A DNA stretch of 64,000 nt from Paraburkholderia sp. ZP32-5 (GCF_021390495.1 NZ_JAJEJP010000002.1:2790001-2854000); one strand, 5' to 3'. Shown: positions 17,501-27,450, numbered from the stretch's first letter. Numbers and translations are program-made. The notes: generated by a model from the letters alone, not told the origin.

Positions 17501-18835
17501 ATGCTGACCCACGAAGAAAACGAGCTGCTGTGCCGCATCGAAGGCGATGCCCCGATGGGACAGCTGATGCGCCGCCACTGGACACCGGTGTGTCTGATCG
17601 AGGAAGTGAGCGAACCGGACGGCGCGCCCGTGAAGGCACGCGTATTCGGCGAGGACCTGGTCGTGTTTCGTGATACCGAGGGCCGCGTCGGCGTGATGGA
17701 CGAATACTGTCCGCATCGCCGCGCGTCGCTGGTTTATGGCCGCAACGAAGATCAGGGACTGCGCTGCCTGTATCACGGCTGGAAGTTCGACGTGCAAGGC
17801 AATGTGGTCGAGATGGTGTCCGAGCCCGCCTCGAGCTGCATGACCGACAAGGTCAAGCACAAGGCCTTTGCGACACACGAATGGGGCGGCATGGTGTGGG
17901 CGTACATGGGTCCGCAGGACGCGGTGGTGCCCGAGTTCACGCCGCCCGCCTGGGCACCGACCGCGGATACCCGCGTGAGCATCGCGAAGGCGCTTCTGCC
18001 GTGCAACTGGGCGCAGATCCTCGAAGGCGCGATCGATTCGGCGCACAGCTCGAGCCTGCATTCATCGGACTTCGTGCCGGCGCGGGTCGGCGGCGCCGAA
18101 GCCACCTCGAAGAACTGGCTGCGCCCGTCCACCGATAAAGCGCCGCGTCTGCAGGTCGAGCGCACCGGCTACGGCTTCCGTTACGCAGCGCTGCGCCGGC
18201 CGATCTTCAATGCAACCACGCACGATTACGTGCGCTCCACCGTGTTCGTTGCACCGGCAACCGTACTGATTCCGCCGAACAATCTGTACAACGTCGCGAA
18301 CATCAACGTGCCGATGGACGACACCAACACGGCGTTCTACTTCATCGCATGGGGCGATGCGGAAACCACGCCGGAAACCGAAACGTGGCGCAAGTTCCTG
18401 CGTCAGCAGGTCGGCATCGATCTCGACGAGCGCTATCGTCCGCTGCGCAATCACGAAAACCGCTTCTGGCAGGACCGATCGGCGATGAAGGCCGGCAACT
18501 TCACCGGCATCACCGGCTTTCCGAATCAGGACATCGCGATGTGGGTGACGATGGGCCCGATCGCGAATCGCTCCGACGAGCGTCTTGGCGCGAGCGATCT
18601 CGCGATCGTCGAATTCCGCCGCCGCATGCTCGATGCACTCGCCGAATTCCAGCACGACGACGAAGCGATCGGCACCGGCTCGAAGGCCATTCCGCCGGAA
18701 GTGTGCTCGTATCAGTCGGTCGTGCCGAAGGAAATCGACTGGCGCACGTACGCGGTACGGTATGTCAGCGCGAAGCATCCGGAGCCCGAAGGTCAGCCGT
18801 CCGTGCTCGCGACCGACTACCAGGTCTCGCAATAA
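17501..18835 (+). CDS. ophA2: phthalate 4,5-dioxygenase, oxygenase component
   Basis: A 444-residue Rieske non-haem iron oxygenase. The Rieske cluster ligands are C70, H72, C89 and H92 (CPHRR...CLYHGW). The mononuclear iron site is D179, H182 and H187 ([11 protein letters not shown]). With the reductase encoded at 24607 it hydroxylates phthalate to the cis-4,5-dihydrodiol. The N-terminus [20 protein letters not shown] is close to known Burkholderia OphA2. The ATG at 17501 has GGAGA 5 nt upstream. It is followed by ophB after 14 bp, forming the ophA2B unit. Confidence 0.93.
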   Translation: MLTHEENELLCRIEGDAPMGQLMRRHWTPVCLIEEVSEPDGAPVKARVFGEDLVVFRDTEGRVGVMDEYCPHRRASLVYGRNEDQGLRCLYHGWKFDVQGNVVEMVSEPASSCMTDKVKHKAFATHEWGGMVWAYMGPQDAVVPEFTPPAWAPTADTRVSIAKALLPCNWAQILEGAIDSAHSSSLHSSDFVPARVGGAEATSKNWLRPSTDKAPRLQVERTGYGFRYAALRRPIFNATTHDYVRSTVFVAPATVLIPPNNLYNVANINVPMDDTNTAFYFIAWGDAETTPETETWRKFLRQQVGIDLDERYRPLRNHENRFWQDRSAMKAGNFTGITGFPNQDIAMWVTMGPIANRSDERLGASDLAIVEFRRRMLDALAEFQHDDEAIGTGSKAIPPEVCSYQSVVPKEIDWRTYAVRYVSAKHPEPEGQPSVLATDYQVSQ

Positions 18836-18849
18836 CGGGAGGCACGGCC

Positions 18850-20025
18850 ATGGAACAGCGCCGCTTGCGCATCGGAGTAGCGGGACTGGGGCGAGCGTTC
18901 TCGCTGATGCTGCCGACCTTCCTGCGCGACCCCAGAATCGAACTCGTCGCCGCCTGCGATCCGCGCGAAGAAGCGCGCCGGCAGTTCGCGGCCGATTTCA
19001 ACGCGCGCACCTATACGGACGTGCCGGACCTCGCCGACGATCCCGACGTGGACGTGATCTACATTGCGAGTCCGCATCAGTTTCATGCACGGCACACGGA
19101 GATCGCCGCGGCGAAAGGTAAGCACGTGCTGGTCGAAAAGCCGATGGCGCTCGGTGCGGCCGACTGCGATCGCATGATCGCCGCGTGCCGCGCGGCGAAC
19201 GTGCATCTGATCGTCGGCCATTGCCATAGCTTCGATACGCCTTACCTGCGCACGCGTGAACTGATCGCCGCCGGCGACTTCGGCGCGGTGAAGATGATTC
19301 AGGCGGTCAATTACACCGACTACCTGTACCGTCCGCGCCGCCCGGAAGAACTGATGACCGCCGAAGGCGGCGGCGCGGTGTTCAGCCAGGCCGCGCATCA
19401 GGTCGATATCGTGCGTCTGCTTGCGGGTTCGCGCGCGGTCCGGTTGCGCGCGAGCGTCGGCCGCTGGGATCCGTCGCGGCCGACCGAAGGCGCCTATTCC
19501 GCGCTGATCTGGTTTGAAAACGGCGCGTATGCTTCGCTGTCGTACAACGGCTATGGCCACTTCAATAGCGACGAGTGGACCGGCTGGATCGGCGAGATGG
19601 GCGACCGCGCGAACCCCGACGCGTATGGCAGCGCGCGCCGCCGTCTAGCGACGCTCGGCTCGTCGGATGACGAAGCAAAGCTGAAGGCGGCGGGCACCTA
19701 TGGCGGCTCGGCATACAAACCGTCGGCGTCCACTGAGCAGGAACCCGCGCGGCTGCATCAGCATTTCGGTCCGGTGATCGTGTCGTGCGAGCGCGCGGAC
19801 GTGCGGCCGCTGCCCGACTCGATCGTCGTGTACGGCGATGAACGGCGCGACACGCTGCCGCTTGCGCCCCCTGCCGTGCCGCGCGCCGAGGTGATCGACG
19901 AGCTGTATGGCGCCGTTGTCGAAGGACGACCCGCGCTTCACGATGGACAATGGGCGAAGGGCACGCTGGAGATTTGCCTTGCGATCCTGAAGTCGAGCGA
20001 TACCGGTGCCGACGTGTCGCTGTGA
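18850..20025 (+). CDS. ophB: phthalate 4,5-cis-dihydrodiol dehydrogenase
   Basis: A 391-residue Gfo/Idh/MocA oxidoreductase: an N-terminal Rossmann fold with GVAGLGRAF, the [12 protein letters not shown] lysine motif, and a C-terminal alpha/beta substrate domain. In phthalate pathways this unusual family (OphB/Pht4), rather than an SDR, re-aromatises the cis-4,5-dihydrodiol to 4,5-dihydroxyphthalate using NAD. GGGAGG precedes the ATG at 18850, 14 bp after ophA2. The hairpin at 20042-20069 ends the transcript. Confidence 0.9.
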   Translation: MEQRRLRIGVAGLGRAFSLMLPTFLRDPRIELVAACDPREEARRQFAADFNARTYTDVPDLADDPDVDVIYIASPHQFHARHTEIAAAKGKHVLVEKPMALGAADCDRMIAACRAANVHLIVGHCHSFDTPYLRTRELIAAGDFGAVKMIQAVNYTDYLYRPRRPEELMTAEGGGAVFSQAAHQVDIVRLLAGSRAVRLRASVGRWDPSRPTEGAYSALIWFENGAYASLSYNGYGHFNSDEWTGWIGEMGDRANPDAYGSARRRLATLGSSDDEAKLKAAGTYGGSAYKPSASTEQEPARLHQHFGPVIVSCERADVRPLPDSIVVYGDERRDTLPLAPPAVPRAEVIDELYGAVVEGRPALHDGQWAKGTLEICLAILKSSDTGADVSL

Positions 20026-20041
20026 AACCGGCTGCCGAATG

Positions 20042-20069
20042 AAAAAGCCCTCGCTTGCGAGGGCTTTTT
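20042..20069. terminator. terminator between ophB and marR
   Basis: GCCCTCGC-TT-GCGAGGGC stem with AAAAA before and TTTTT after, so it works in both directions. It lies 16 bp after ophB and 19 bp past the convergent marR stop. Confidence 0.9.
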
Positions 20070-20088
20070 CGTGTGCGCGCCGGTTGCA

Positions 20089-20679
20089 TCAACCGTTCTC
20101 GTACTCCTCGCCGCGCGACGCAATCAGGTTGCCCACTTCACGGGTCGATGGCATCCGGTGCGCCGGGTCGTCCGATTCGGCTTCGTCACGCGCCATGTTC
20201 TCGATGATCGTCAGCAGCACTTTACGCGCGACGTTGATCTCGGTTGCTTTCAATCCGCCGACACTTATTTCGTTGACCTCTTCCGCGAGCGGGACGAGCT
20301 TGTTCCTGAGGCTACGGCCACGTGGCGTCAGATAAACGTGGGTGTTCTTGCGGTTGCCGGGCGCATACCGGCGCTCGACGTAACCGAGCTTTTCCATCGC
20401 CGATACCGCACTGAAGGTGGTGGGGGTCGTCGTGCCGGTTTCATCGCTGAGTTCTTTCTGGGTCAGGCCGTCGGCTTCCCACAGCACCCGCAGATAGGCC
20501 CAGTGGCCGAACGACACTTCATGTTGCGCGAGACGCATCTGCAAACCGCGAATCATCGCGCGCGCGGCATCTTTTACCAGGTGGGCAAGACGATCGTCCG
20601 GCACCGCGTCGCGCCAATGCCGCAGGATCGGATCCGCGTTGGGAGTTCCGGCTTTGCCTGAAGAACGTGCTGCTGCCAT
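20089..20679 (-). CDS. MarR-family regulator, probable phthalate-gene repressor
   Basis: A 196-residue MarR protein with a winged helix around residues 55-125 (LTQKELSDETGTTTPTTFSAVSAMEKLGYVERR) and flanking dimerisation helices. MarR proteins bind quasi-palindromes as dimers and release on binding phenolic or aromatic acids. Its location between ophB and the ophDC-porin unit, and the repeated boxes in the three oph promoters, make it the likely phthalate-responsive repressor (inference). The ATG at 20679 has AAAAAGGT upstream; an in-frame extension to 20739 is less likely. Confidence 0.83.
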   Translation of the reverse strand: MAAARSSGKAGTPNADPILRHWRDAVPDDRLAHLVKDAARAMIRGLQMRLAQHEVSFGHWAYLRVLWEADGLTQKELSDETGTTTPTTFSAVSAMEKLGYVERRYAPGNRKNTHVYLTPRGRSLRNKLVPLAEEVNEISVGGLKATEINVARKVLLTIIENMARDEAESDDPAHRMPSTREVGNLIASRGEEYENG

Positions 20680-20736
20680 ACCTTTTTCGCCGCCATGATG
20701 TCCGAAGTGATGACAATCATATCGCTTTACCCGGGC

Positions 20737-20774
20737 CATGAGCCACTAGCCGGCGACGTGACCAGTGGCTCATG
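20737..20774. repeat. 11-bp inverted repeat between porin and marR
   Basis: CATGAGCCACT and AGTGGCTCATG form a perfect 11-bp stem with a 16-nt loop. It lies 14 bp past the porin stop and about 58 bp upstream of marR. There is no T run on either side, so it could be a processed transcript end or a marR regulatory site. Confidence 0.65.
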
Positions 20775-20787
20775 CGTGGCAGGCCGA

Positions 20788-21858
20788 TCAGAAGGTATGG
20801 CGGATGCCGAGCGTGACGCCCGCCTGGTTCATGCCCGGTTCGATATCAACGCCGGTGCCGCGTACGCCGACATTGGACCATGAACGATTCGACACATAGG
20901 CGCCTTCCGCGTATAGGTCCGTGGCTTTCGACAACGCGTAGTCGACCAGCACCACGCCCATCGTCGGACCGCCATGCGGATCGCGAAACTGCGTGTGATA
21001 AACGCTCGCGGAAATGGACAGCGGCGCGCTCACATGCCAGACCGCCCCGCCCCAGTAGAGCAGCGAACTCGGCGGCACATCCGTATTGCGCGTATTGAGC
21101 CAGCGCAGTCCCGCCAGAGCCTTGACCGGCCCGATCTCGTACGACAGACCAAGCAACGCGCGCTGCTGCGCATTGCTCTGCGTCGCAATCGAGGTGCCCT
21201 GCAACTGATCGTAAGTCAGGCCGATACTGAACGGTCCGCGATCGTATAGAACCGCCGCGCTCATCTCGCGGCCGACCTTCGACGCACCGGGCACGTTCGC
21301 GCCGTTCGGGATCGTCGAATCGAAGCCACTGCTGTACAACGCCGCGAACGTCACATCGCCGATCTGCACACCATAGCGCGCCGAATTGTCCGCGCGGTTG
21401 ACGAACTGGCTATCCATGCTCTGCGCGGAATAGCTCGGGTTGAAGGTCAGCGGATCGTATTTGTACATCAGTTCGTACAGCAGATTCTGATGACGTCCGA
21501 GCGTGAGCGTGCCGTATGGCGTTGCGATACCCACGAAGGCCTTGCGGCCGAACAACCGTCCGCTCTGCCCGAGCGTACCGTTATTGACGTTGAAGCCGCC
21601 TTCGAGTGTGAACACCGCGCGATAACCGCCGCCAAGATCCTCCGAGCCTTTCAGCCCCCAGCGCGAGCCGGCCAGATTGCCGGACTGTTGCCGAATCACC
21701 GAACCTGTCTGCTTGCCCTGGGGCACCCGATTCACGTACTCGATACCGGCATCGACGATGCCGTATAACGTGACCGAACTCTGCGCATGAGCCGCGCCGC
21801 AGCCGAGCGCCAACACCGCACCGCAAGCGTGCGGGAATAGATGTCTCTTCCTTTTCAT
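20788..21858 (-). CDS. outer-membrane porin of the phthalate cluster
   Basis: A 356-residue Gram-negative porin with a signal peptide (residues 1-25, ending GAAHA before QSSVTLYG) and a C-terminal strand ending LGIRHTF. It shares the GSEDLGGGYRAVFTLEGGFNVNNG stretch with the porin at 14538 but is clearly divergent. It lies 100 bp downstream of ophC in the same direction, and no separate operator box of the oph type is seen before it, so it may be co-transcribed and serve phthalate entry across the outer membrane (inference). Confidence 0.88.
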   Translation of the reverse strand: MKRKRHLFPHACGAVLALGCGAAHAQSSVTLYGIVDAGIEYVNRVPQGKQTGSVIRQQSGNLAGSRWGLKGSEDLGGGYRAVFTLEGGFNVNNGTLGQSGRLFGRKAFVGIATPYGTLTLGRHQNLLYELMYKYDPLTFNPSYSAQSMDSQFVNRADNSARYGVQIGDVTFAALYSSGFDSTIPNGANVPGASKVGREMSAAVLYDRGPFSIGLTYDQLQGTSIATQSNAQQRALLGLSYEIGPVKALAGLRWLNTRNTDVPPSSLLYWGGAVWHVSAPLSISASVYHTQFRDPHGGPTMGVVLVDYALSKATDLYAEGAYVSNRSWSNVGVRGTGVDIEPGMNQAGVTLGIRHTF

Positions 21859-21958
21859 GTCTCTTTTGAAGCCCTTTTTATATTGAACACGGCAATCCGC
21901 CAGGCGACGGCAGGTCGCCCGGACAACACGCAGAGGCCGCGAACGGCCGCCGCGCGAA

Positions 21959-22951
21959 TCAGATCTTGAAGCTCTCGAGGCTCGCGGGATGGAACAGTTC
22001 GGCGGCCTGCAAGCGCCGGCTCGACAGTCCCTCCGCGTAGTGTTGGGCGAGGAAGCGGTCGATCACTTCCTCATTGGCGGCGAAACCGTACGACCAGAAG
22101 TCGTTGCCCATCAGACGCCGTGCATTGCGCAACTGGTCTTCGATAAATGGCAGCGTCACCTTGGTCGCCGACGTGTCGCTCAAGCGGGCGAGCGCCACGG
22201 CCTTCGATTGTTCGAATGCCTTCGTAATCGCGCCGGGTAGCCACGGATGCTGCTCGGCCAGAGTCTTGCGGATCCCGAGTGTGTGCATGATCGGAAACAG
22301 CTTTCTGCGCTGATACCATTCGGCCGCACTCTTTTGCGGGTCGTCGAACAGGTACTTGACGTGCGGATGTCCGCGATCGAAACAGGACGGCGCACGCGGT
22401 CCGATAACGCCATCGATCTCGCCCGCGGCCAGCAGGTTCGAAATGGTTTGCCCTTCCGGCGCGTTTTCCAGCACCACACCTTCGGGCAGCTTCAGCGCGA
22501 TTTTTTCCACCCGCGTCGGATCTTCATAGCCGCCGCGCACCCAGCGAATGTCCGAGGCTTTCACGCCATACTCTTCTTCGAGAAAGAGTCGCACCCATAC
22601 GTTGGCGGTGAGCTGATACTCGGGCACGCCGATTCGCTTGCCTTTCAGATCTTCGGGCCGGTCGATACCGCGATCGGCACGCACGTAGATCGAGCTATGC
22701 CGGAATGCACGCGACGGGAAAACCGGCACGGCGATATACGGCGACGTGCCCGCCGCTGTCTTCACCGAATAGCTGCTCAGCGAAAGCTCGCAAATGTCGT
22801 AGTCCGCGTGACGAAACGCGCGAAAGAAGATCTCTTCGGGATCCTGCAGCATGAACACGGGATCCACGCCATCGATCTGCACATCCCCATCGATCAGCGG
22901 GCGCATGCGATCGTAGTTGCCCACCGCGATCGAAAGTTGAAGCTTGCTCAT
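21959..22951 (-). CDS. ophC: 4,5-dihydroxyphthalate decarboxylase
   Basis: A 330-residue protein matching OphC/Pht5 (LQLSIAVGNYDRMRPLIDGD at the start), which removes one carboxylate from 4,5-dihydroxyphthalate to give protocatechuate. It has a periplasmic-binding-protein-like fold but no signal peptide, so it acts in the cytoplasm. Conserved segments include GKRIGVPEYQLTANVWVRLFLEE. The ATG at 22951 has AGGAACAGGA immediately upstream; the open frame reaches 22999 into the spacer. It follows ophD by 44 bp. Confidence 0.9.
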   Translation of the reverse strand: MSKLQLSIAVGNYDRMRPLIDGDVQIDGVDPVFMLQDPEEIFFRAFRHADYDICELSLSSYSVKTAAGTSPYIAVPVFPSRAFRHSSIYVRADRGIDRPEDLKGKRIGVPEYQLTANVWVRLFLEEEYGVKASDIRWVRGGYEDPTRVEKIALKLPEGVVLENAPEGQTISNLLAAGEIDGVIGPRAPSCFDRGHPHVKYLFDDPQKSAAEWYQRRKLFPIMHTLGIRKTLAEQHPWLPGAITKAFEQSKAVALARLSDTSATKVTLPFIEDQLRNARRLMGNDFWSYGFAANEEVIDRFLAQHYAEGLSSRRLQAAELFHPASLESFKI

Positions 22952-22995
22952 TCCTGTTCCTGTCTGATTGTCGAAATTCTGTTCGGCACGCACCA

Positions 22996-24342
22996 TCACG
23001 TATTGGATTGCGGCGTCCGGTTCTCACGCGGAACACCGAAAAACACCGCAATGCCGCCGATAAAAACCAACGCGGCGACCAGCAGGATGCCCGCCGAGAA
23101 GCTGCCGCTGACGCTCTTGACCCAGCCGAGCACGATCGGTGCGAAGAACGCGCCCACCTGTCCGAGACTGCTGATAACGCCGATGCCGCCGGCGGCTGCT
23201 TCGCCCTTGAGGTACGTCGGCGGAATGGTCCAGATGATTGCGGCCGCCGCGAAATAGCTGACCGACACGAGGCTCAGGCACGCGATTGCGGCCAGCCAGT
23301 TGTGAGTGAGAATCGTCAGCAGAACGGCGCCGCTTGCGCCGGCGGTCGTCGACAGCACGAAATGCCAGCGGCGTTCGAGCCGCAAGTCGGAGCTACGTGC
23401 AATCAGCAGCATCGCAATCGCGCCGACGATATAAGGCAGCGCCGACAACATGCCAATCTGCAGCAAGTTGGACACCCCTGCCTGCTTGATGATGGTCGGC
23501 GTCCAGTAGTTGAGAATCGTGCCGCAGATAGGTACCGTCGCCCAGCCGGCGGCAATCACGTACACGCGTGGATCGCGCAGCGCGGTCAACAGACGGCTCG
23601 GTGCATCGTGCGGCTTCTGACGGTTTTCCTCTTCGAGTGCGTCCACGACGATGCGCTTCTGTTCATCGGTAAGCCACGCCGCGTCTTTGGGCTTATCGGT
23701 CAGATAGAAGAAAGCGACGACACCGGCAATGATCGCGGGCAGGCCTTCGAGAAAGAACAGCCACTGCCAGTTGCGAAAGCCCCAGACGTCCATGAAGTTC
23801 TGCAGGATGAATCCCGACAGTGGGCCGCCGATGATGCCCGCCGCCGCAATCGCAAGCAGAAACCGCGAGGTTATACGCGCACGGCGTTTCGCCGGATACC
23901 AGTACGACAGGTACAGGATGATCCCCGGCCAGAATCCCGCCTCCGCCGCGCCGAGCAGCGTGCGCGCGAGATAGAACTGCCACGGCGCCGTCATGAAGGC
24001 CATCGCCGTCGAAATCGCGCCCCACAGCACCATGATTCGCGTCACCGTTTTGCGTGCGCCGATGCGTCTGAGCAGCAACGTGCTCGGCACTTCGAGCAGG
24101 ATGTAGCCGATAAAAAACAGACTCACGCCAAGGCCATACGCGGCGTCGCTCAAGCCAAGGTCATGCTTCAGCTGCAACTGCGCGAAGCTGACGTTGACGC
24201 GATCGAGGTAGTTCAGTACCCAGCAAAAGAACAGGAAGGTCATCAACCTGAGCGTGACCTTGCGATACGTCCCCTCCACGACTGCCGAATCCGCTATGGG
24301 AAGACCGGATGTCTCCCCGTAGCGCAACGCTGAATCTGCCAT
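22996..24342 (-). CDS. ophD: MFS phthalate transporter
   Basis: A 448-residue major facilitator with 12 predicted helices and the anion:cation symporter motif [20 protein letters not shown]. Helix 2-3 contains [20 protein letters not shown]. In Burkholderia phthalate clusters this position is held by OphD, the phthalate permease. The ATG at 24342 is chosen because GGAGAGA lies just upstream; the frame is open to 24621 through the promoter region, which cannot be coding. First gene of the leftward ophD-ophC unit. Confidence 0.88.
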   Translation of the reverse strand: MADSALRYGETSGLPIADSAVVEGTYRKVTLRLMTFLFFCWVLNYLDRVNVSFAQLQLKHDLGLSDAAYGLGVSLFFIGYILLEVPSTLLLRRIGARKTVTRIMVLWGAISTAMAFMTAPWQFYLARTLLGAAEAGFWPGIILYLSYWYPAKRRARITSRFLLAIAAAGIIGGPLSGFILQNFMDVWGFRNWQWLFFLEGLPAIIAGVVAFFYLTDKPKDAAWLTDEQKRIVVDALEEENRQKPHDAPSRLLTALRDPRVYVIAAGWATVPICGTILNYWTPTIIKQAGVSNLLQIGMLSALPYIVGAIAMLLIARSSDLRLERRWHFVLSTTAGASGAVLLTILTHNWLAAIACLSLVSVSYFAAAAIIWTIPPTYLKGEAAAGGIGVISSLGQVGAFFAPIVLGWVKSVSGSFSAGILLVAALVFIGGIAVFFGVPRENRTPQSNT

Positions 24343-24428
24343 TTCCAAGTCTCTCCGTGTTTCGCTGATGTTGTGGCTGAGAACAAACAGGCTTGCTCGT
24401 CCGACGATATTTGCCTTGTCTGTACGCC

Positions 24429-24458
24429 ATATAATTAGACATCTAGCAATTAGCGTAA
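24429..24458 (-). promoter_or_regulatory. ophDC promoter with embedded operator
   Basis: On the minus strand: TTACGC (24453-24458), 18-bp spacer, TTATAT (24429-24434). The spacer contains ATTGCTAGATGTCTAAT (plus-strand box ATTAGACATCTAGCAAT at 24434-24450). It is the same box, in the same position relative to the promoter, as at ophA2B. Confidence 0.7.
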
Positions 24459-24528
24459 GGGGCGTTGATGACGCTGGCAAGTGCGGGTTTATACCGACGA
24501 CCCCAAAACTCGCTCCTGACATAGACAC

Positions 24529-24557
24529 TTGCATTATTAGATATCTAGCAATATGAT
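24529..24557 (+). promoter_or_regulatory. ophA1 promoter with embedded operator
   Basis: TTGCAT (24529-24534), 17-bp spacer, TATGAT (24552-24557), about 50 bp before ophA1. The box ATTAGATATCTAGCAAT (24536-24552) fills the spacer. It differs from the ophD box at one position and lies 102 bp from it. Confidence 0.72.
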
Positions 24558-24606
24558 TCGTCACACTGAGGCCGAACGAAACTGGATCGAGTGAAGGGAG
24601 ACGGGT

Positions 24607-25569
24607 ATGGACACCCAGCAAGACGGTTTTCTGCGTCTGAAGATTGCGGAAAAGGAAAAGATTGCGCGCGATATCTGGCGCTTCGAGCTAACCGACCCGC
24701 AAGGTGGGCCGTTGCCGCCGTTCGAAGCAGGTTCGAACCTGACCGTCGTGGTGCCCAATGGAGCACGTCGCAGCTATTCGCTGTGCAATGACTCGGAAGA
24801 ACGCGATCGTTATGTGATCGCCGTGAAACGCGACGAAAACGGACGCGGTGGCTCGAAAAGCCTTGTCGACGAAACGAACCAGGGCGATACGATTCTCGTG
24901 TCGACGCCGCGAAACGAATTCCCGCTCGACGAGCGCGCGAAGTCGTTCGTGCTTATCGCGGGCGGCATTGGGATCACGCCGATGCTATCGATGGCGCGGC
25001 AATTGAAAGCGGAAGGACTGCGGCAATTCAAGCTGTACTACCTCGCCCGCGACCCGGAGGGCACCGCGTTTCTCGACGAACTCAGCAGCAGCGAATGGCG
25101 CTCTTCGGTGACGATTCACCACGACTTCGGCGACCCGGCGAAATCGTATGATTTCTGGAGCCTGTTCGAACGGCCGAAGCAGGCGCACGTCTATTGCTGC
25201 GGACCGCAGGCGTTGATGGACACTGTGCGCGACATGACCGGCCACTGGCCGTCGGGTACCGTTCACTTCGAGAGCTTCGGCGCAAGCAACGCGGATGCGC
25301 GGGACAACACGCCATTCACGGTTCGGCTGCAGCGCAGCGGCACGTCTTTCGACATTCCCGCCGACCGTTCGATTCTCGATGTGCTGCGCGCCGCGAACGT
25401 GCGCGTGCCGAGTTCGTGCGAAAGCGGTACGTGCGGATCATGCCGCACGGGGCTGTGTTCGGGAGAAGCCGATCATCGCGATCTCGTGCTGCGCGATGAC
25501 GAGAAGTCCGCGCAGATCATGGTCTGTGTATCGCGCGCGCGATCGGAAGAACTTGTGCTGGATCTTTGA
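24607..25569 (+). CDS. ophA1: phthalate dioxygenase reductase
   Basis: A 320-residue FMN/NADH/[2Fe-2S] reductase of the phthalate dioxygenase reductase type, which passes electrons from NADH to OphA2. The order is an FMN-binding barrel (RRSYSLCN), an NADH-binding domain ([29 protein letters not shown]) and a C-terminal plant-type ferredoxin (C-x4-C-x2-C in [10 protein letters not shown], last Cys near VCVSRA). Sequence and length match the structurally characterised Burkholderia PDR closely. It is transcribed alone, divergent from ophD, and separated from its oxygenase gene by 6 kb. Confidence 0.95.
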   Translation: MDTQQDGFLRLKIAEKEKIARDIWRFELTDPQGGPLPPFEAGSNLTVVVPNGARRSYSLCNDSEERDRYVIAVKRDENGRGGSKSLVDETNQGDTILVSTPRNEFPLDERAKSFVLIAGGIGITPMLSMARQLKAEGLRQFKLYYLARDPEGTAFLDELSSSEWRSSVTIHHDFGDPAKSYDFWSLFERPKQAHVYCCGPQALMDTVRDMTGHWPSGTVHFESFGASNADARDNTPFTVRLQRSGTSFDIPADRSILDVLRAANVRVPSSCESGTCGSCRTGLCSGEADHRDLVLRDDEKSAQIMVCVSRARSEELVLDL

Positions 25570-25586
25570 TCGCAGTTCACAAACGC

Positions 25587-25622
25587 GCACGCGGCGCAAT
25601 AAACGGAATGCGCCGCGTGTGC
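25587..25622. terminator. hairpin between ophA1 and the GNAT gene
   Basis: ACGCGGCGCA (25589-25598) pairs perfectly with TGCGCCGCGT (25609-25618). A strong GC hairpin between two convergent genes, without a T run. Confidence 0.6.
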
Positions 25623-25628
25623 TCCACG

Positions 25629-26339
25629 CTACGCGCGTTGAAGTCCCATCAGATGCAACTCGCGGCGCACGACAAAGCCCATTGCGCGGTAGAGCGCCAG
25701 CGCACCGTGATTCGATGCGAGCACGTGCAGGAATGGCGTCTCGCCGCGCGCGCAGATTGCAGTAATCAGCCGCTTCATCAGGCCACCGGCGAGTCCTTGC
25801 CCGCGAAAAGCCGGGTCCACGCAGACTGCGCTGACTTCGGTGTAACCGTCGATCTTCATGCGCTCGCCCGCCATCGCGGCCAGCTTTCCGTCCTGGCGCG
25901 TGCCGATATAGTCGCCGAGTTCGATGGTGCGCGGGCCGAAAGGTCCCGGCTGCGTTGCCGCGGTGAGCGCAAGCATATCGGGTACGTCGCGCTCGTCGAG
26001 ATTCACGTATTGCACGTCCGTCGACGGAGCGGGGTCGCCTTGCCAGACCATCTGCAGCAGCGATGCTCGCCGGGTGACGGAGAACCTGGCATCCGGCTCG
26101 ATTTCGTTGACGGTCGCCAACGTCAAGGGACCATGCTCGTCGATCAGTTCGCGCAACGCATCGAACGATGCCGCACTCGAATCGATCATCGCGGTAAAAG
26201 GCGCGACCGACGACGCGAACCGCAGTGCCCGATCGTTCCCCACCGCGAAGCGACCTTGCCTGCCGGTGAGTGCGTTCCAGATAACGTTGTCTAGCGAGTC
26301 CGCGCCGACAGCTTCATTCGTGACTTCCATCTCAGACAT
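25629..26339 (-). CDS. GNAT-family N-acetyltransferase
   Basis: A 236-residue acetyltransferase. The C-terminal GNAT domain carries the acetyl-CoA pyrophosphate loop VCVDPAFRGQGLAGGLM and the following helix, then ASNHGALALYRAMGF. The N-terminal 100 residues are a second, degenerate domain, as in FR47-like proteins. The substrate is unknown. The ATG at 26339 has AAGGGG upstream. It lies next to, but is not obviously part of, the phthalate module. Confidence 0.8.
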   Translation of the reverse strand: MSEMEVTNEAVGADSLDNVIWNALTGRQGRFAVGNDRALRFASSVAPFTAMIDSSAASFDALRELIDEHGPLTLATVNEIEPDARFSVTRRASLLQMVWQGDPAPSTDVQYVNLDERDVPDMLALTAATQPGPFGPRTIELGDYIGTRQDGKLAAMAGERMKIDGYTEVSAVCVDPAFRGQGLAGGLMKRLITAICARGETPFLHVLASNHGALALYRAMGFVVRRELHLMGLQRA

Positions 26340-26428
26340 GATTGCCCCTTGCATTCAACGTATGGCCAACGCATCGCGATGGCCGGGAATGCTGTGCAGT
26401 CTAGTCGCAACGGGGTCCACTGCCTATA

Positions 26429-26461
26429 GTCACAAATGACATTTTTGGCATCATTTGCGAC
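26429..26461. promoter_or_regulatory. inverted repeat upstream of the GNAT gene
   Basis: GTCACAAATGA (26429-26439) and TCATTTGCGAC (26451-26461) form an 11-bp inverted repeat with one mismatch, about 90 bp before the GNAT start. Suggestive of an operator; no regulator is assigned. The remainder of 26340-26583 is empty. Confidence 0.4.
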
Positions 26462-26583
26462 GACATAAGGAAGTTCGTGCTGACGCTGAACGGCGTGGTC
26501 GATCGTGAGCGTCATCGTACCGGAAGCCGGCGGAAATGCTTGTGCTTGCATACATAGCACACCGCCGGCCCGAATGCTTGCTG

Positions 26584-27450
26584 CTACACCGAACGGTTGA
26601 CCAGCGCGTCGAGTACCGTGTCCAGTTCAGTCGTCCCTCGGACGATTTCATCGTCGGGTCGTTCGAAGCTGATCCAACCTTCGTTGAAGCCGTCGAGCAT
26701 GCGCATTCTCGGCAGCGGATGCTTCATGCCCTGCGACAGAAATAGCGACTCCCAATCCTGCCGGTTCACCGCTTCGGCACGCACGGGTCGACCCAGCACG
26801 CGAGCAAACGCGTCGGCAATATCGTTGGGACTCACGCGACGCGGACCTTCCAGCTCAACGATGCGCACACCGCTCCACGTTTGCTGAAGCAGCGTCGCGG
26901 CGACACGGCCGATGTCGTCGGTTGCGACCATCGGCACGGGTCGATCGAGCGGCTGCAAATAGCTGGCGATGACGCCATCGTCGCGTGCCGACGCGACGTC
27001 CCACGCGGCGTTTTCCATGAACCAGCCGGCGCGCAGAAACGTGATGGGTACTGGCAGCGTGCTCAGCTCCTGTTGCATCAACGTGTGCTGCGTAAGCAGA
27101 TTGCTCTCGTGCGCCTGCGCGCCGATAGTCGACAGACAAACAACCTTCGCGGGGCGCGCCTTCCTGATTGCCGCGGATACGGCATCGATCACCACGCGAG
27201 CCTCCGGAAAATCGGGCGCCGGATCGAACACAGGCGGCAACACGATGAACACGCCCGTTGCGCCGCTAAACGCATCGGCAAGCGCGGCTTCGTCATCCAT
27301 GCGCGCCGTCGCCAATTGACACCCTTGCGCGACCCATGATGCCGCGCGCTCGGCATTGCGAGCCACTGCTCGCACCGGCTGCCCGGATGCCAGCAGTTCA
27401 CGCGCGAGTGCGCCCCCTACCTGACCGGTGATTCCTGTGATTGCGTACAC
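26584..27450 (-). CDS. NmrA-like NAD(P)-binding oxidoreductase
   Basis: A 288-residue atypical short-chain dehydrogenase of the NmrA/QorB group. The N-terminal TGITGQVGGALARELLASG binds NAD(P). The Tyr-x3-Lys catalytic pair of classical SDRs is not evident, as in NmrA-like redox sensors and quinone-reductase-like members. It is divergent from a LysR gene at 27674, a common pairing in which the regulator controls the oxidoreductase. Physiological substrate unknown. Confidence 0.8.
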   Translation of the reverse strand: MYAITGITGQVGGALARELLASGQPVRAVARNAERAASWVAQGCQLATARMDDEAALADAFSGATGVFIVLPPVFDPAPDFPEARVVIDAVSAAIRKARPAKVVCLSTIGAQAHESNLLTQHTLMQQELSTLPVPITFLRAGWFMENAAWDVASARDDGVIASYLQPLDRPVPMVATDDIGRVAATLLQQTWSGVRIVELEGPRRVSPNDIADAFARVLGRPVRAEAVNRQDWESLFLSQGMKHPLPRMRMLDGFNEGWISFERPDDEIVRGTTELDTVLDALVNRSV

